Assembly (NCBI GenBank): GCA_022710715.1 | Contig: JAKLGJ010000003.1 | Coordinates: 422,558-486,557, forward strand | DNA length: 64,000 nt | Direction: 5' to 3' | Source of the DNA: Candidatus Omnitrophota bacterium | GTDB lineage: Bacteria; Omnitrophota; Gorgyraeia; Gygaellales; Profunditerraquicolaceae | Shown here: piece after piece, positions 7,814 to 17,662 of the stretch | How the letters are laid out: every line of letters begins with the position of its first letter | Numbering within the stretch: position 1 is the first letter of the stretch | Made by a program: the position numbers and the translations under genes | Notes under the pieces: generated by a model | Told to the model about the DNA's origin: nothing | What the model saw: the letters and a program-made list of their open reading frames with translations, nothing else | Database searches by the model: none

Positions 7814-9714
7814 AGGGCGAGTTCGGCGAGGTATTCCCAGCGCTCATAGGCTGTCTGCAACTCTGCGGACAACTCTTCCAGACGGGCCTTGGCGCGGCCG
7901 AGCTCTTCGGGATTTTTCTGATAAATGGAGATGTCGGAAAAACTTCGATACAATGCCTGCTGTTCCGTTTCCAGCTTCTCGATTTTCGCAGGCAAACCGT
8001 CCAATTCCCGCTGTTCCTTGAAAGTGAGCTTGCGCGGCGCCGGCGGTTTACACCCTTGTTTCGGCTCCTGCTTCTGCGGCTTGGGCGCTTTGGCTCGCAG
8101 CGGGCGCTGCTGCGCGGATTGTGGCCGCTGGCTCAACCAGTCGTCATAGCCGCCCGGGTATTCGTTGATCACTCCCCCGCCTTCCAGAGCGAACGTCGAC
8201 GTGACCACGTTATTCAGGAAGGCCCGGTCATGGCTGACCAGAAGCAGCGTACCGGGATACTCCAAGAGGAGTTCTTCGAGTAACTCCAGGGTCTCGATAT
8301 CCAGATCATTGGTCGGCTCATCCATCACCAGCACATTCGACGGCCGGGAGAACAGCCGCGCCAGGAACAGGCGATTACGCTCCCCGCCGGAAAGAACTTT
8401 TACCGGCGTGCGGCTGCGATCCGGAGAAAAAAGAAAATCCTGCAGGTATCCCAGAATATTCCTGGGCTTGCCGTTGACGATGATCGTCTCGCTGGAACCG
8501 TTGACATTCTCGGCTACGGTCTTCTCCTCATCCAATTCTTCGCGCAACTGGTCGTAATAAGCGATCTGCAGATTGGTCCCCAGGGTGACTTTTCCTTTGT
8601 TCGGCGCCAGTTTACCCAGCAGAATGCGCAGCAACGTGGTCTTGCCGCTGCCGTTCGGTCCGATCACCCCGATCTTATCCCCGCGCATCACCTGTGTGGA
8701 GAAATCCCGGATCAAACATCTGTCCCCGTAGCTGAATCCCAGCCGCGCGGCCTTGATCACCTTATGCCCGGAAAGAATCGCTTCCTGGGCCTGCATGCGC
8801 ACCAGGCCTTCCTGCTTGCGCTGGGCTTTTTTCTCCAGGCGCAGCCGCTCCAGAGCCCTGACCCTGCCTTCATTGCGGCATCTGCGGGCCTCCACTCCCC
8901 GGCGGATCCAGACTTCTTCTTCGGCTAATTTTTTATCAAACCGCCCCCAGGAAGCTTCTTCGCTATCCAATGCCGCCTGCTTGCGTTCCAGAAACGTTTT
9001 ATAATCGCAGGACCAGCTGTAGATCTTACCCCGATCCAGCTCTACGATCCGGGTAGCCAGATGGGTCATGAACATCCGGTCATGGGTAACGAAGAATACG
9101 GTACCGGGGTAATTGCCGAGGAACTCTTCCAGCCAGTTGATGGAATCGATGTCCAGATGATTGGTAGGCTCGTCCAGCAGCAGCACTTCGGGCTTGAGCA
9201 CCAGGGCCCGGGCGAGAAGCACCCGGCGTTTCTGGCCGCCGGAGAGACTGTCGAAATCTCGTTCCGGATCAAGCTTCATCCGGGAAATAACCAGCTCGAT
9301 CTGATTGTTCACATCCCAGCTTGCGGTATGGTCCAGTTCAGCCTGCAGGGCATCGAGCTGCCGGAGAAGTTCCGGAGTATGTTCGGTGTGCAACCGATGG
9401 GTAAGCTGATGATAGCGGCTCAAAAGCGTGGCGCGTTCGCCTAGACCGGAGAGGACAATATCATACACGCTTCCCTGCATGCCGGTCGGCACTTCCTGCG
9501 GCAGATGGGTGACCTGTATCCCTTTCTGGACGGTCACCATCCCCTGGTCGACCGTAAGTTCTCCGGTCATCACCTTCATCAACGTGGTTTTGCCGGCGCC
9601 GTTGCGGCCAAGGAGCGCGATGCGCTCGCCCGGTTCCACCTGAAGGCTTAATCCGTCGAAAAGCAGCGGTCCGCTGAACCTGAAACTGATTTCCTGAAGA
9701 CTGATTAACGCCAT
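7810..9714 (-). CDS. uup: ABC-F ATPase Uup
   Basis: The 634-residue soluble protein has two ABC ATPase domains and no membrane segment, the ABC-F pattern of ribosome-acting ATPases. Domain 1 has GRNGAGKTT (about 36-44), LSGGQKRRVLLARAL and LLLDEPTNHLD; domain 2 has GPNGSGKTT, LSGGERNRLFLARLF and VMDEPTNDLD. A basic linker rich in Pro, Gln and Lys (about 535-565) leads to a C-terminal coiled coil (about 565-630), which is the mark of Uup. Uup acts in ribosome biogenesis or stalled-ribosome rescue and affects transposon excision. Its stop codon TAG is supplied by the edge of the GGGGACA repeat. Confidence 0.94.
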   Translation of the reverse strand: MALISLQEISFRFSGPLLFDGLSLQVEPGERIALLGRNGAGKTTLMKVMTGELTVDQGMVTVQKGIQVTHLPQEVPTGMQGSVYDIVLSGLGERATLLSRYHQLTHRLHTEHTPELLRQLDALQAELDHTASWDVNNQIELVISRMKLDPERDFDSLSGGQKRRVLLARALVLKPEVLLLDEPTNHLDIDSINWLEEFLGNYPGTVFFVTHDRMFMTHLATRIVELDRGKIYSWSCDYKTFLERKQAALDSEEASWGRFDKKLAEEEVWIRRGVEARRCRNEGRVRALERLRLEKKAQRKQEGLVRMQAQEAILSGHKVIKAARLGFSYGDRCLIRDFSTQVMRGDKIGVIGPNGSGKTTLLRILLGKLAPNKGKVTLGTNLQIAYYDQLREELDEEKTVAENVNGSSETIIVNGKPRNILGYLQDFLFSPDRSRTPVKVLSGGERNRLFLARLFSRPSNVLVMDEPTNDLDIETLELLEELLLEYPGTLLLVSHDRAFLNNVVTSTFALEGGGVINEYPGGYDDWLSQRPQSAQQRPLRAKAPKPQKQEPKQGCKPPAPRKLTFKEQRELDGLPAKIEKLETEQQALYRSFSDISIYQKNPEELGRAKARLEELSAELQTAYERWEYLAELAL

Positions 9715-9717
9715 GGG

Positions 9718-10920
9718 TTATTTGCGTTCTCCCGTCATTTCCTCGAGCCCGGGCGGCGCTTTTTTCCAGTTATATCCCTGGACGGCTTCTGCAAAACCCA
9801 GGTCAAAAAGCTTGCGCATCTCATTCGGGTCGAAGGTTTCCCGGGGCTGCGGAATGTGTGTGGCAGGAATATAGGCGAGGTTGAAATCTCCCTTGCTTAA
9901 TTTGGTAAAAGCATAGACCTGGAACAGATCGCCCACGCTCTGGGCATTGGTCATGGTATCCACGGTGCGTTTGGCGATAGACACCAGATTATCCGGCACC
10001 TCCTGCCAGAGCGCATCTATATACCCGTTGCGGATAACGTAAATGCTGAACTTTATCCGGGAAAGATCGATGCTTTTCTCTTTGATCGCGCGTTCGAACC
10101 CCTGCATCACGTCGTACAGAAAAAACAGCTGTTTCGACACTCCGCCGTCGACATGCATTTCGTCGTACCACTTGCCGCCGGCTTCCACCTTCAGATACAC
10201 CGGAGGCAGCGCGATGGGAATGGACGCCGACGCCAGAAGGATCTTGCGAAACAGCGCCAACGCCTCATCCGTGCCTAACGCGGCGATCCTGCCCATATCC
10301 CAGATCACCAGCCGCTGCGCGTCAAGATTGGTGGTGCCGACATACAACCTGCGGCCCTTGGCATATTCGGCGGCGATTTTGGCGAGCAATTCGCGGTCAA
10401 AATACCGCGCGATCAGCCGTCCCATCGGCCGGGAACTGGCGAACGAATTCCCCGGCGGAAAACGGCCGCGCATGATATCTTTAGTCGAATATCTGGTGTA
10501 GAATTCTTTGAGCGTCGCGTCGTACTCCCTGCCCAGGAAAGCGAACGGCGCGATCAGCGCGCCGGTGCTGATGCCGGTGACCACGGTAAACTCCGGACGG
10601 GAGCCGTGTTGAGACCATCCGTTGAGCAGCCCGGCGCCATACGCGCCGTTAGCCGCGCCGCCGGAGATCGCGATCATGGAATACGTGCGCGTGCCGGTGC
10701 TGCCAAAATCGAAAAAAGACGGTTTGCCCGGTTCCGCCTGCTCCAGCAACCTGACAAAATCCTTCTTAAAAGAATCGCTGGGGCTGCCGCCGAAGGCCCG
10801 GATATCCGACAGACCCAGAACGCGGGTATCGGACAACAGCGTTGCGGGAACGGCGTGCCGGCCGGTCGCGCAGCCGCAAACGATCAGGCAAAGAACCATC
10901 AGCCAGATATAACGCTTCAT
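9718..10920 (-). CDS. Patatin-like phospholipase lipoprotein
   Basis: After a signal peptide with a lipobox (LIVCGC, modified Cys near residue 17) the protein of 400 residues carries a patatin domain: glycine-rich SGGAANGAYGAG for the oxyanion hole, the nucleophile elbow GISTG and the catalytic DGG in HVDGG. This Ser-Asp dyad makes it a likely acyl hydrolase anchored to an envelope membrane. I start at ATG 10920, which has AGAGG six bases upstream; the ATG at 10941 has no ribosome site. The gene is three bases upstream of uup and may be co-transcribed with it. Confidence 0.9.
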   Translation of the reverse strand: MKRYIWLMVLCLIVCGCATGRHAVPATLLSDTRVLGLSDIRAFGGSPSDSFKKDFVRLLEQAEPGKPSFFDFGSTGTRTYSMIAISGGAANGAYGAGLLNGWSQHGSRPEFTVVTGISTGALIAPFAFLGREYDATLKEFYTRYSTKDIMRGRFPPGNSFASSRPMGRLIARYFDRELLAKIAAEYAKGRRLYVGTTNLDAQRLVIWDMGRIAALGTDEALALFRKILLASASIPIALPPVYLKVEAGGKWYDEMHVDGGVSKQLFFLYDVMQGFERAIKEKSIDLSRIKFSIYVIRNGYIDALWQEVPDNLVSIAKRTVDTMTNAQSVGDLFQVYAFTKLSKGDFNLAYIPATHIPQPRETFDPNEMRKLFDLGFAEAVQGYNWKKAPPGLEEMTGERK

Positions 10921-10975
10921 TAAAAACCTCTTTCTTTTCATACAATTATAGCGCCAGGCAGATATTATGCACCAA

Positions 10976-11764
10976 CTATTTAGCCCGGGCCGATAATCTT
11001 TTCAGCAGGTCCCCGGCCACTTTTTCCCCGGCGAGAAGCATCCCGCCGAATATCGGGCCCATGCGCGGACCTCCGAATACCGCGTTGGCGCACATGCCGC
11101 AGGCATACAACCCGGGACAGATCTGCCGGGAATGCCGGACGATCGTCTCCTCCCCGACATCCGCCCACATCGACGCCTCGCCCAGGGTTTTGCCGGTGCG
11201 GGTATTAAGCCTGATGCCGGATTTTCGCTCGATAATGCGCGCCACTTCCGCAGGGTGGCCGGTAGCGTCGACCACGAACCGGCTGCGCATGGTGATGGGA
11301 TCGACATGCAGATGCGCCATCTCCACGGCAGTCCAGTTCAGCACCAGACCGTTTACTCTTTTATCGCGCACCATCACATCCTCGACGGTCATAAGGTTGA
11401 ATATCTTCAAACCCGCTTTTACCGCCCGGGAACAGATCGTGGAAACCGATTCGATGGAATCGGCCAGATAATACCCCGGGGCATACCGCCGGCTTCTGAT
11501 CCCGAACTCGTCGAGCACGGTTTTGGCTTTGTCCTGCACCACTATTTCATTGAACATGATCCCGCCGCCCCACATGCCTCCGCCCACGGAAAGCTTGCGT
11601 TCGAACAGCACGACTTTCTTGCCTGCCCGGGCCAGATAATAGCCGCACACCATGCCCGCGGGCCCGGCGCCGACTATGGCCACGTCAACGTCCAGCGCCT
11701 CGACCAGCTTGTCCTTGTAGGATTCGATGATCGCTTTTGAGATCACCACCTCGTCCAGTTTCAT
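10976..11764 (-). CDS. thi4: Thi4 thiazole synthase, sulfide-dependent type
   Basis: The 262-residue flavin/NAD-fold protein makes the thiazole half of thiamin from NAD, glycine and a sulfur source. GAGPAGM (about residues 32-38) is the dinucleotide-binding motif and the C-terminal [13 protein letters not shown] the product-binding loop. In the plant and yeast suicide enzymes the sulfur-donating Cys precedes MDP; here the matching position is His153 in HLHVDP, as in archaeal enzymes that use free sulfide. ATG 11764 has a strong AAGGAGG site. The upstream TPP riboswitch confirms the thiamin role. Confidence 0.95.
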   Translation of the reverse strand: MKLDEVVISKAIIESYKDKLVEALDVDVAIVGAGPAGMVCGYYLARAGKKVVLFERKLSVGGGMWGGGIMFNEIVVQDKAKTVLDEFGIRSRRYAPGYYLADSIESVSTICSRAVKAGLKIFNLMTVEDVMVRDKRVNGLVLNWTAVEMAHLHVDPITMRSRFVVDATGHPAEVARIIERKSGIRLNTRTGKTLGEASMWADVGEETIVRHSRQICPGLYACGMCANAVFGGPRMGPIFGGMLLAGEKVAGDLLKRLSARAK

Positions 11765-11874
11765 AGCTTCCTCCTTGTGACGCACTACACCCGACGCAGA
11801 TCGTCCCCACCGCTTGACAGGAATTGCGTTGGGGTGGGCATGTGCCCAAATTGCGTCGGTGTTCGTCCTGTGAC

Positions 11875-11903
11875 GAAAAAACCCTTATGCACCGGCATAA
11901 GGG
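11875..11903 (-). terminator. Riboswitch-controlled terminator before thi4
   Basis: On the minus strand CCCTTATGCC, GGTG and GCATAAGGG form a stable hairpin followed by six T residues. It stands between the TPP aptamer and thi4, so TPP binding is expected to favour this terminator. Confidence 0.85.
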
Positions 11904-11917
11904 TCACACACACATTG

Positions 11918-12007
11918 CTCCCTCCCTACGCTGGCATTATCCAGATCAGGTTTAGCGGGTAATCCGCTGGTTACGCGGAACTCTCAGGCCGCACTACGGC
12001 CTCCCCG
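11918..12007 (-). ncRNA. TPP riboswitch (THI element)
   Basis: The minus strand reads CGGGGAGGCC, CTGAGAG, ACCCGCTAAACCTGATCTGG, ATAATGCCAGCG and TAGGGA in the order of the TPP aptamer. CTGAGAG and CTGATCTGGATAATGCCAG-like blocks are the thiamin-pyrophosphate binding elements. A TATAAT -10 box is at 12023-12028 on the same strand; I see no good -35 box. The riboswitch controls thi4. Confidence 0.97.
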
Positions 12008-12049
12008 TTTTTTTACAGCTTGATTATATCGGCAAACAAATCCCGGCGG

Positions 12050-13582
12050 TTACTTTCTCCCGCCCAGTAACGAACCCAGCACGCCGCGGATGATCTGACG
12101 GCCGATGGCGCTGCCGATGGAACGCATCGCGCTCTTGGCCAGGGTTTGCCCCATGGTATCTCTCGGCCTGCCCGGGCCGCGCCGGGGCTGGGCCGGCTGG
12201 GGATAACGCTGCTGCGGCGGGCGGGACGTCTGCGACTGCCGGGCTAACTCTCCCTGCCAATTCCCCGGCTGCTCCTGCGGTTGGGCTTGCGCGACCCGCT
12301 GCTCGGCGCGTTTCTTGAGCACTTCGAACGCCGACTCTCTATCCACGACTTTCTCATAATTGCCGAAATGTATCGAATTCTGAATACACCGCTGCCGCTC
12401 TTCGGGCGTGATCGCGCCTACCCGGCTCTGCGGCGGACAGACAAACGCGCGGTCCACCATTGCCGGAGTGCCGTTCTCTTCCAGGAAAGAGATCAGTGCT
12501 TCTCCGACACCCAGTTCCGTGATCACCTGTTCGATGGCCAGCTGCGGATTCGGACGAAAGGTCTGGGCCATGATCTTGACCGCCTTTTGTTCCTGCGGAG
12601 TGAACGCGCGCAACGCGTGCTGCACCCGGTTACCCAGCTGGGCCAGCACTTTATCCGGAACATCTTTGGGATTCTGGGTGACGAAATACACCCCCACCCC
12701 TTTGGAACGGATCAGGCGCACTACCTGTTCGATCTTCTCCAGCAATGCTTCGGGCACGTCGTCAAAAAGCAGATGCGCCTCGTCGAAGAAAAAAACCATT
12801 TTCGGTTTTTCCAGGTCGCCCGCTTCCGGCAACCGCTCGAACAATTCGGCCAGCAGCCAGAGCAGGAATGTGGCGTAGACCTTGGGCCGGGTGATCAACT
12901 GGTCCGCGGCCAGGATATTGATCATACCTCTGCCGTCGGAATGCGTTTGAATAAGATCGGAAATGTCGAGCATCGGTTCGCCGAAGAACTGATCGCCCCC
13001 CTGCGTCTCCAGCTCCAGCAGCCCTCTCTGAATGGCGCCCACAGAAGCCCTGGAAACATTCCCGTACCGGGTGGTGAATTGCGCGGCGTTATCGCCGACA
13101 TACTGCGCCATGGCGCGCAGATCTTTCAGATCCAGAAGCATCAGGCCGTTATCATCGGCGATCTTGAAGATCAAAGTCAGTACCCCGGTCTGCACTTCAT
13201 TGAGACCGAAAAGCCGCCCCATCAGTAACGGCCCCATATCCGAAACCGTGGCCCGGACAGGATGGCCGCTTTTGCCGAACACATCCCAGAATGCCACCGG
13301 GAATTCCCGGTACGCGTGTCCGGAAAGCCCGAGCATTTCGACCCGCTGCGCGATCTTGGGATTCTCCGCGCCTTTCTGGCTCATCCCGGACAGATCGCCT
13401 TTGACGTCGGCCAGAAAGACCGGCACGCCGTTGTCGCTGAACGATTCGGCGATCCGCTGCAAAGTCACGGTTTTGCCGGTACCCGTAGCTCCGGCGACCA
13501 GGCCGTGTCGATTGGCCATACGCGCGAGCAAATAGAAATCTTTCTTCTGTGCATTTCTGGCAATAAGCATAGGACTAATCAT
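12050..13582 (-). CDS. HerA-like ATPase of the YjgR/DUF853 family
   Basis: The 510-residue protein has a P-loop GATGTGKT (about residues 31-38), the DVKGDLSG segment and FFDEAHLLF Walker B typical of DUF853 (helicase HerA-like). The C terminus holds a Gln/Pro-rich linker (about 430-475) and a hydrophobic, glycine-rich tail (GSAIGRQIIRGVLGSLLGG). The family's cellular role is not established; its fold relates it to DNA-translocating ATPases. It sits 12 bases after the Rho-like gene, suggesting one transcript with corA and the Rho-like gene. Confidence 0.9.
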   Translation of the reverse strand: MISPMLIARNAQKKDFYLLARMANRHGLVAGATGTGKTVTLQRIAESFSDNGVPVFLADVKGDLSGMSQKGAENPKIAQRVEMLGLSGHAYREFPVAFWDVFGKSGHPVRATVSDMGPLLMGRLFGLNEVQTGVLTLIFKIADDNGLMLLDLKDLRAMAQYVGDNAAQFTTRYGNVSRASVGAIQRGLLELETQGGDQFFGEPMLDISDLIQTHSDGRGMINILAADQLITRPKVYATFLLWLLAELFERLPEAGDLEKPKMVFFFDEAHLLFDDVPEALLEKIEQVVRLIRSKGVGVYFVTQNPKDVPDKVLAQLGNRVQHALRAFTPQEQKAVKIMAQTFRPNPQLAIEQVITELGVGEALISFLEENGTPAMVDRAFVCPPQSRVGAITPEERQRCIQNSIHFGNYEKVVDRESAFEVLKKRAEQRVAQAQPQEQPGNWQGELARQSQTSRPPQQRYPQPAQPRRGPGRPRDTMGQTLAKSAMRSIGSAIGRQIIRGVLGSLLGGRK

Positions 13583-13594
13583 GTGTGGATCCTC

Positions 13595-14572
13595 TCATGC
13601 TAACGTGGCGAGCAGATCTTTATTCGCGGGATATTTCTGCAGCAGTTCCAGCAACGTTTTCGCGCCGCCCACCGTTCCCTCGTCCAGCAGCAGCCGCCGG
13701 AGTTTATCCGTAGCCGCAAGCTCCGCGGCATCCATCAAAAGCTCTTTTTTGCGGGTATTGCTCCTGGCCACGTCGATAGCGGGAAAAATGCGGTAGTTGG
13801 CGACCTCCCGGGAAAGCACGATCTCCATATTCCCGGTACCTTTAAATTCCTCAAAAATCACTTCATCCATGCGGCTGCCGGTTTCCACCAGCACCGTGGC
13901 CAGAATGGACAACGACCCGCCGTTCTCGATCTTACGCGCGGCGCCGAATATCCTGCGCGGCACTTCCAGCGCCCTGGCGTCGACTCCGCCGGAAAGAGTG
14001 CGACCGCTGGAAGCCATGCGCGCGTTGTGCACCCGCGCCAGCCGGGTCAAAGAATCCACCACCACCATGACATTGCCGCCGGCCGCGGCTTCCTTGAACG
14101 CCTGGCGCATCACGCCTTCGGCGACCTTGACATGATGATCGTACTCATGATCCGAGGAAGAGGAATGCACCGACGCGGTAACGCTGCGGGTGATCGCAGT
14201 GATCTCTTCCGGGCGTTCATCGACCAGTAAACAGAATAATTTCATCGCCGGCTCGGCTTTAGCCACTGCCTGGCAGATATGTTTCAGGAAGGTGGTCTTC
14301 CCTGCGCCCGGAGGCGCCACGATCAAACCGCGCTGGCCCATCCCGACGGGACAGATCAGGTCCATCGCGCGCATGGTGGTCTCGCTGCTGCCGCTCTCCA
14401 GGCGAATGCGCGGGTGCGGATCGACCGCAGTGCCGGCGAGAAACGCGCGTTCGGCGTCATCCACCTGACGGGGAGATTGACTTGTCTGACGGGGAGGCTG
14501 ACTTGCCTGACGGGGAGCACGACCTGTTTGACGGTGCGGATGACCTGTTTGATGCGGACGGTTGTACTGCAT
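13595..14572 (-). CDS. Rho-like hexameric ATPase without the cold-shock RNA-binding domain
   Basis: Residues from about 50 to 325 match the motor domain of transcription terminator Rho: [13 protein letters not shown] Walker A (82-94), VDERPEEI, the Q-loop region [10 protein letters not shown] and the R-loop KGTGNME with the C-terminal [10 protein letters not shown]. The usual N-terminal helical and cold-shock domains (about 130 residues in E. coli Rho) are missing. In their place are about 36 residues made of four heptads of the type RQTSQSP, encoded by 21-bp tandem repeats at 14465-14555. ATG 14572 has AAAGGAC upstream. The gene follows corA by 20 bases. It could be a reduced Rho, or a paralog with a changed substrate. 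Confidence 0.88.
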   Translation of the reverse strand: MQYNRPHQTGHPHRQTGRAPRQASQPPRQTSQSPRQVDDAERAFLAGTAVDPHPRIRLESGSSETTMRAMDLICPVGMGQRGLIVAPPGAGKTTFLKHICQAVAKAEPAMKLFCLLVDERPEEITAITRSVTASVHSSSSDHEYDHHVKVAEGVMRQAFKEAAAGGNVMVVVDSLTRLARVHNARMASSGRTLSGGVDARALEVPRRIFGAARKIENGGSLSILATVLVETGSRMDEVIFEEFKGTGNMEIVLSREVANYRIFPAIDVARSNTRKKELLMDAAELAATDKLRRLLLDEGTVGGAKTLLELLQKYPANKDLLATLA

Positions 14573-14592
14573 AAAAGTCCTTTCTCTATTCT

Positions 14593-15675
14593 TCAAAACC
14601 ATTTCTTTCTTTTAAAATTGACGATCATCACGCAAGCCGTCGTGGCCATGATGCCGAGAGCAAAGAAATACCCGAACCGCCAGTTCAACTCCGGCATATT
14701 CACGCCCGAGGCGTGCGTATTGAAATTCATCCCGTAAATCCCGGCGATAAACGTCAGCGGCATGAAAATAGTGGCGATGATGGTCAAAACTTTCATTACC
14801 TCGTTGAGCCTATGGCTCAAGCTCGACAGGTAGATATCGAGCATGCCTGAAACCGTATCCCGGAACGCTTCGATGGTATCCACCACCTGGATGACATGGT
14901 CGTAGATGTCGCGGTAATACACCGCGGCGTTCTCGCTAAGCAGTCCTGACTCCATCTGGGTCAGCCCGTGCACCACCTCGCGCAGCGGCCAGACCGACTT
15001 GCGCAAAAAGATAAGATCCCTTTTCAGCTTATTGATCGCCTGAAGCACCGCCGGCTCGGGATTCAAAACCAGCGTCTCTTCCAAAGCCTCGATCTTTTCG
15101 CCGAGACGCTCAAGGAGCACGAAGTAACTGTCCACCATGGCGTCCAGGAGCGCGTACGCCAGGTAATCCGGCCCCATCTTGCGGATACGGCCTTTACCGG
15201 AGCGGATCCTCTGGCGTATACCGTCAAAAACATCTCCCTGCTTCTCTTCCTGGAAAGAAATGAGGAAATTCTTCCCCAGGATCATGCTTACCTGCTCTTC
15301 GGCGATATCGTCTTTCGCCGCGTCGAGTGTAAGCATTTTCGAGGCGATATAAACGTATTCCCCGAAATCCTCGACCTTGGGGCGCTGGTTGATATTCAGG
15401 ATATCCTCCAGCACCAGATGATGGATCAGGTAACAGGCGGTCAGCTTTTCCAGAACATCGATGCGGTGCACCCCGTCCACATTGATCCAGGTAACGCTTT
15501 GCTTATTCCGGAAGGGAATGCACTCTTCTACGCTGCGCGCTTCCTGTTCGGTGAAATCCTTCTCATCGTAGTCAATAATGGTTATCCTGACCTGCTCGGA
15601 CTTGGCTTTACCTTCGTATAAAAGCGTCTCCGGAGGCTGCCCGGTCAGTCTGGATTTTTTGATCAGCTTGCTCAT
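14593..15675 (-). CDS. corA: CorA-type magnesium/divalent cation channel
   Basis: The 360-residue protein has the long soluble alpha-helical funnel of CorA followed by two C-terminal membrane helices (about 300-320 and 330-352). The pore signature GMN is present in IYGMNFNTH. A short basic tail KRKKWF ends the protein, as in other CorA proteins. It transports Mg2+ or related divalent cations into the cell. It lies 11 bases downstream of the TPR gene and 20 upstream of the Rho-like gene. Confidence 0.95.
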   Translation of the reverse strand: MSKLIKKSRLTGQPPETLLYEGKAKSEQVRITIIDYDEKDFTEQEARSVEECIPFRNKQSVTWINVDGVHRIDVLEKLTACYLIHHLVLEDILNINQRPKVEDFGEYVYIASKMLTLDAAKDDIAEEQVSMILGKNFLISFQEEKQGDVFDGIRQRIRSGKGRIRKMGPDYLAYALLDAMVDSYFVLLERLGEKIEALEETLVLNPEPAVLQAINKLKRDLIFLRKSVWPLREVVHGLTQMESGLLSENAAVYYRDIYDHVIQVVDTIEAFRDTVSGMLDIYLSSLSHRLNEVMKVLTIIATIFMPLTFIAGIYGMNFNTHASGVNMPELNWRFGYFFALGIMATTACVMIVNFKRKKWF

Positions 15676-15686
15676 GCGGACTCCTT

Positions 15687-17630
15687 TTAAAATACGAAAT
15701 CTCCCCGCCCGACCCCTTCTCCGTACAGATGGTTTACATCCAAAAGCGGCGTGCCCCGGTCGTCTTTTCTGTCCGGGCCGACGCTGTACACTATCCAGCC
15801 CCGCGGGGCGCGGGAATACCGGAACGGCTTAAATGAATTATACGGGTCTAGAGGGATTTCCGTCAGGAATGAGGGAACCAGCGTGTCCAGCTGATCAGGC
15901 GGATTTCCCCGTTCTAATTCATAGAGCCGCAACGCGACACCTGCGGCGAGCAGATCTTCAGCTACCCTGCACAGATAATATTTCTGAATCATGAAAGAAT
16001 ATCCGGACCCGCCTGCCGCGGTCCAGACCTGCGCCACGTACAGAGGCTGCGGCGTTTTTTTTCCGGAATACAACGCCTGAAAGAACTGCGCGACCTGCAT
16101 CAGATCGCCCTGCTTGCCCGCTGCTCCTGCGGTCAGGCGATCGATCTTTTGACGAACGTCATCGGGTTGATTATTCTTTGCCGCTTCGCCAACTACCACC
16201 GAGACCTTTTGCGCCAACCGGACATACTCGTCGCGGACGTTCTCGGCATACTCCGGGGAGGTTTTCTCGCGCAGCTCATCGAAAGACGGCCCCCCCAGGA
16301 ACAGCTTCTCATGGTCAGCGATCTCATCGCGTACAAACTGTTCGACACTGCGGCGGCCCGCGTTCAAACGTTCGATACTCTCCAGCACCTGCCGGAGGTC
16401 TGCGGCGCTTACGTCAGGCCGGTTGACGAATCCTTTGATCGCAATGAACACCGGCTGCTCGGCGACGGCCTTAAACATGATACTGATAAGAAAACCCTGC
16501 CCCTGCTGCCGGCCCAGCTGCGCCAGACATTGCAGAGCGCTTAGATAATCCCGCACAGCTCCCCGGTGATCCCGGTCGAACTCTTTGCGTTTGGCGTCAA
16601 GGGCGAGCAGATAAAACAACTGAACCACATTCACCATTTCAGACGATTGCAAACCTTCTTTTTTCGCGCTGTCAAACGCGAAATCGCATTGGGCAAAGCC
16701 TGCGGCTTTCCTGAACTGATCTAAAGCGGGTTGATTCTGCGCCAGCAGCGCGCGAAGCTGATCATCCTGCTTTTGCCAGCCGCGGCTGAATATCTGCCGC
16801 GCCATGGCGTAAAAATCCGATACAAATTCGCCCGGCGGCACGCCCGTCACCTTGAAGCCGGCGTCAGTATACACCAGCGCGGCGTTTTCGGTAGTGTCCA
16901 ATACGGCAGCGTATCGGTTAAGGAATTCCTGTCTCTTCTTCTCCCGGTTTTCCGCCTGCTGTATGTTGGTAAGCAACCTGTTCGCAAGTTTTTTGTTCTG
17001 TGCGGCAAGCGTCTCAAGCGTCCTGCGGGCGGAATCCAGATCCCCCTTAGCCAGATAGACGTGTCCTAAAATACCCAACCCTTTGTTCGAAGCAGGAAAC
17101 TGCTTAACGCTTTCCCGGGCCATGTGTATAGCCTGATCAAAGTCGGCTTTGATCATGTATGCCCGGGCCAGACCGAAATAAGGATCGATTTGCGCAGCCG
17201 CAGCGCCGGGAGCGATAGTCAGCGCTTTGTGGAAAGCTGCGATCGCCTCGTCGAAACGGTCCAGATGCTCCAGGAAGGTAGTGCCGAGATTATTATACGC
17301 GATGATCTGATTGATCGGATCCAGCCCCGCAGCCAGGGCTTTTTCATATTCCTGCTGCGCTTCGCGGTAACGACGCTGATCGTTAAAAACCACGCCCAGC
17401 ATCAGATGCGCCTTGCCCAGCGCGGGGTCTTTCTTGATCGCGAGCTTGAATGTATGTTCAGCTTGAGCGAATTTCTTTTGATTGTGTAAACTCTTGCCCC
17501 AATAATATAAAGATGCCGCCGATCTGAAGGGAAGCGGATAATTCGCCACATAAACGATAAGCGCGATCCCGATGATCATATAGGCCGTCAAACGCCCGAG
17601 CAATTTCAAATTCGCATGCATAGAAAACAT
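15687..17630 (-). CDS. TPR-repeat membrane protein with pseudopilin-like C-terminal module
   Basis: The protein of about 647 residues has one N-terminal membrane helix (about 12-32), then tandem TPR units (about 45-230; for example GKAHLMLGVVFNDQRRYREA), a long alpha-helical middle and a C-terminal block beginning LYELERGNPPDQLDTLVP and ending with YSVGPDRKDD. That final block is common at the end of type II secretion pseudopilins and of large Planctomycetes/Omnitrophota-type membrane proteins. I start at ATG 17630, seven bases after GGGAGG; upstream codons lie in the GGGGACA repeat region. Function unknown; a periplasmic scaffold is likely. Confidence 0.75.
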   Translation of the reverse strand: MFSMHANLKLLGRLTAYMIIGIALIVYVANYPLPFRSAASLYYWGKSLHNQKKFAQAEHTFKLAIKKDPALGKAHLMLGVVFNDQRRYREAQQEYEKALAAGLDPINQIIAYNNLGTTFLEHLDRFDEAIAAFHKALTIAPGAAAAQIDPYFGLARAYMIKADFDQAIHMARESVKQFPASNKGLGILGHVYLAKGDLDSARRTLETLAAQNKKLANRLLTNIQQAENREKKRQEFLNRYAAVLDTTENAALVYTDAGFKVTGVPPGEFVSDFYAMARQIFSRGWQKQDDQLRALLAQNQPALDQFRKAAGFAQCDFAFDSAKKEGLQSSEMVNVVQLFYLLALDAKRKEFDRDHRGAVRDYLSALQCLAQLGRQQGQGFLISIMFKAVAEQPVFIAIKGFVNRPDVSAADLRQVLESIERLNAGRRSVEQFVRDEIADHEKLFLGGPSFDELREKTSPEYAENVRDEYVRLAQKVSVVVGEAAKNNQPDDVRQKIDRLTAGAAGKQGDLMQVAQFFQALYSGKKTPQPLYVAQVWTAAGGSGYSFMIQKYYLCRVAEDLLAAGVALRLYELERGNPPDQLDTLVPSFLTEIPLDPYNSFKPFRYSRAPRGWIVYSVGPDRKDDRGTPLLDVNHLYGEGVGRGDFVF

Positions 17631-17662
17631 TATACTGCCTCCCGGCCACGACCTCAACAAAT

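Noticed and set aside
14465-14555. Possible CRISPR-like short repeats
   Set aside because: The 21-bp repeats are contiguous, in frame and encode the heptads of the Rho-like protein; there are no spacers.
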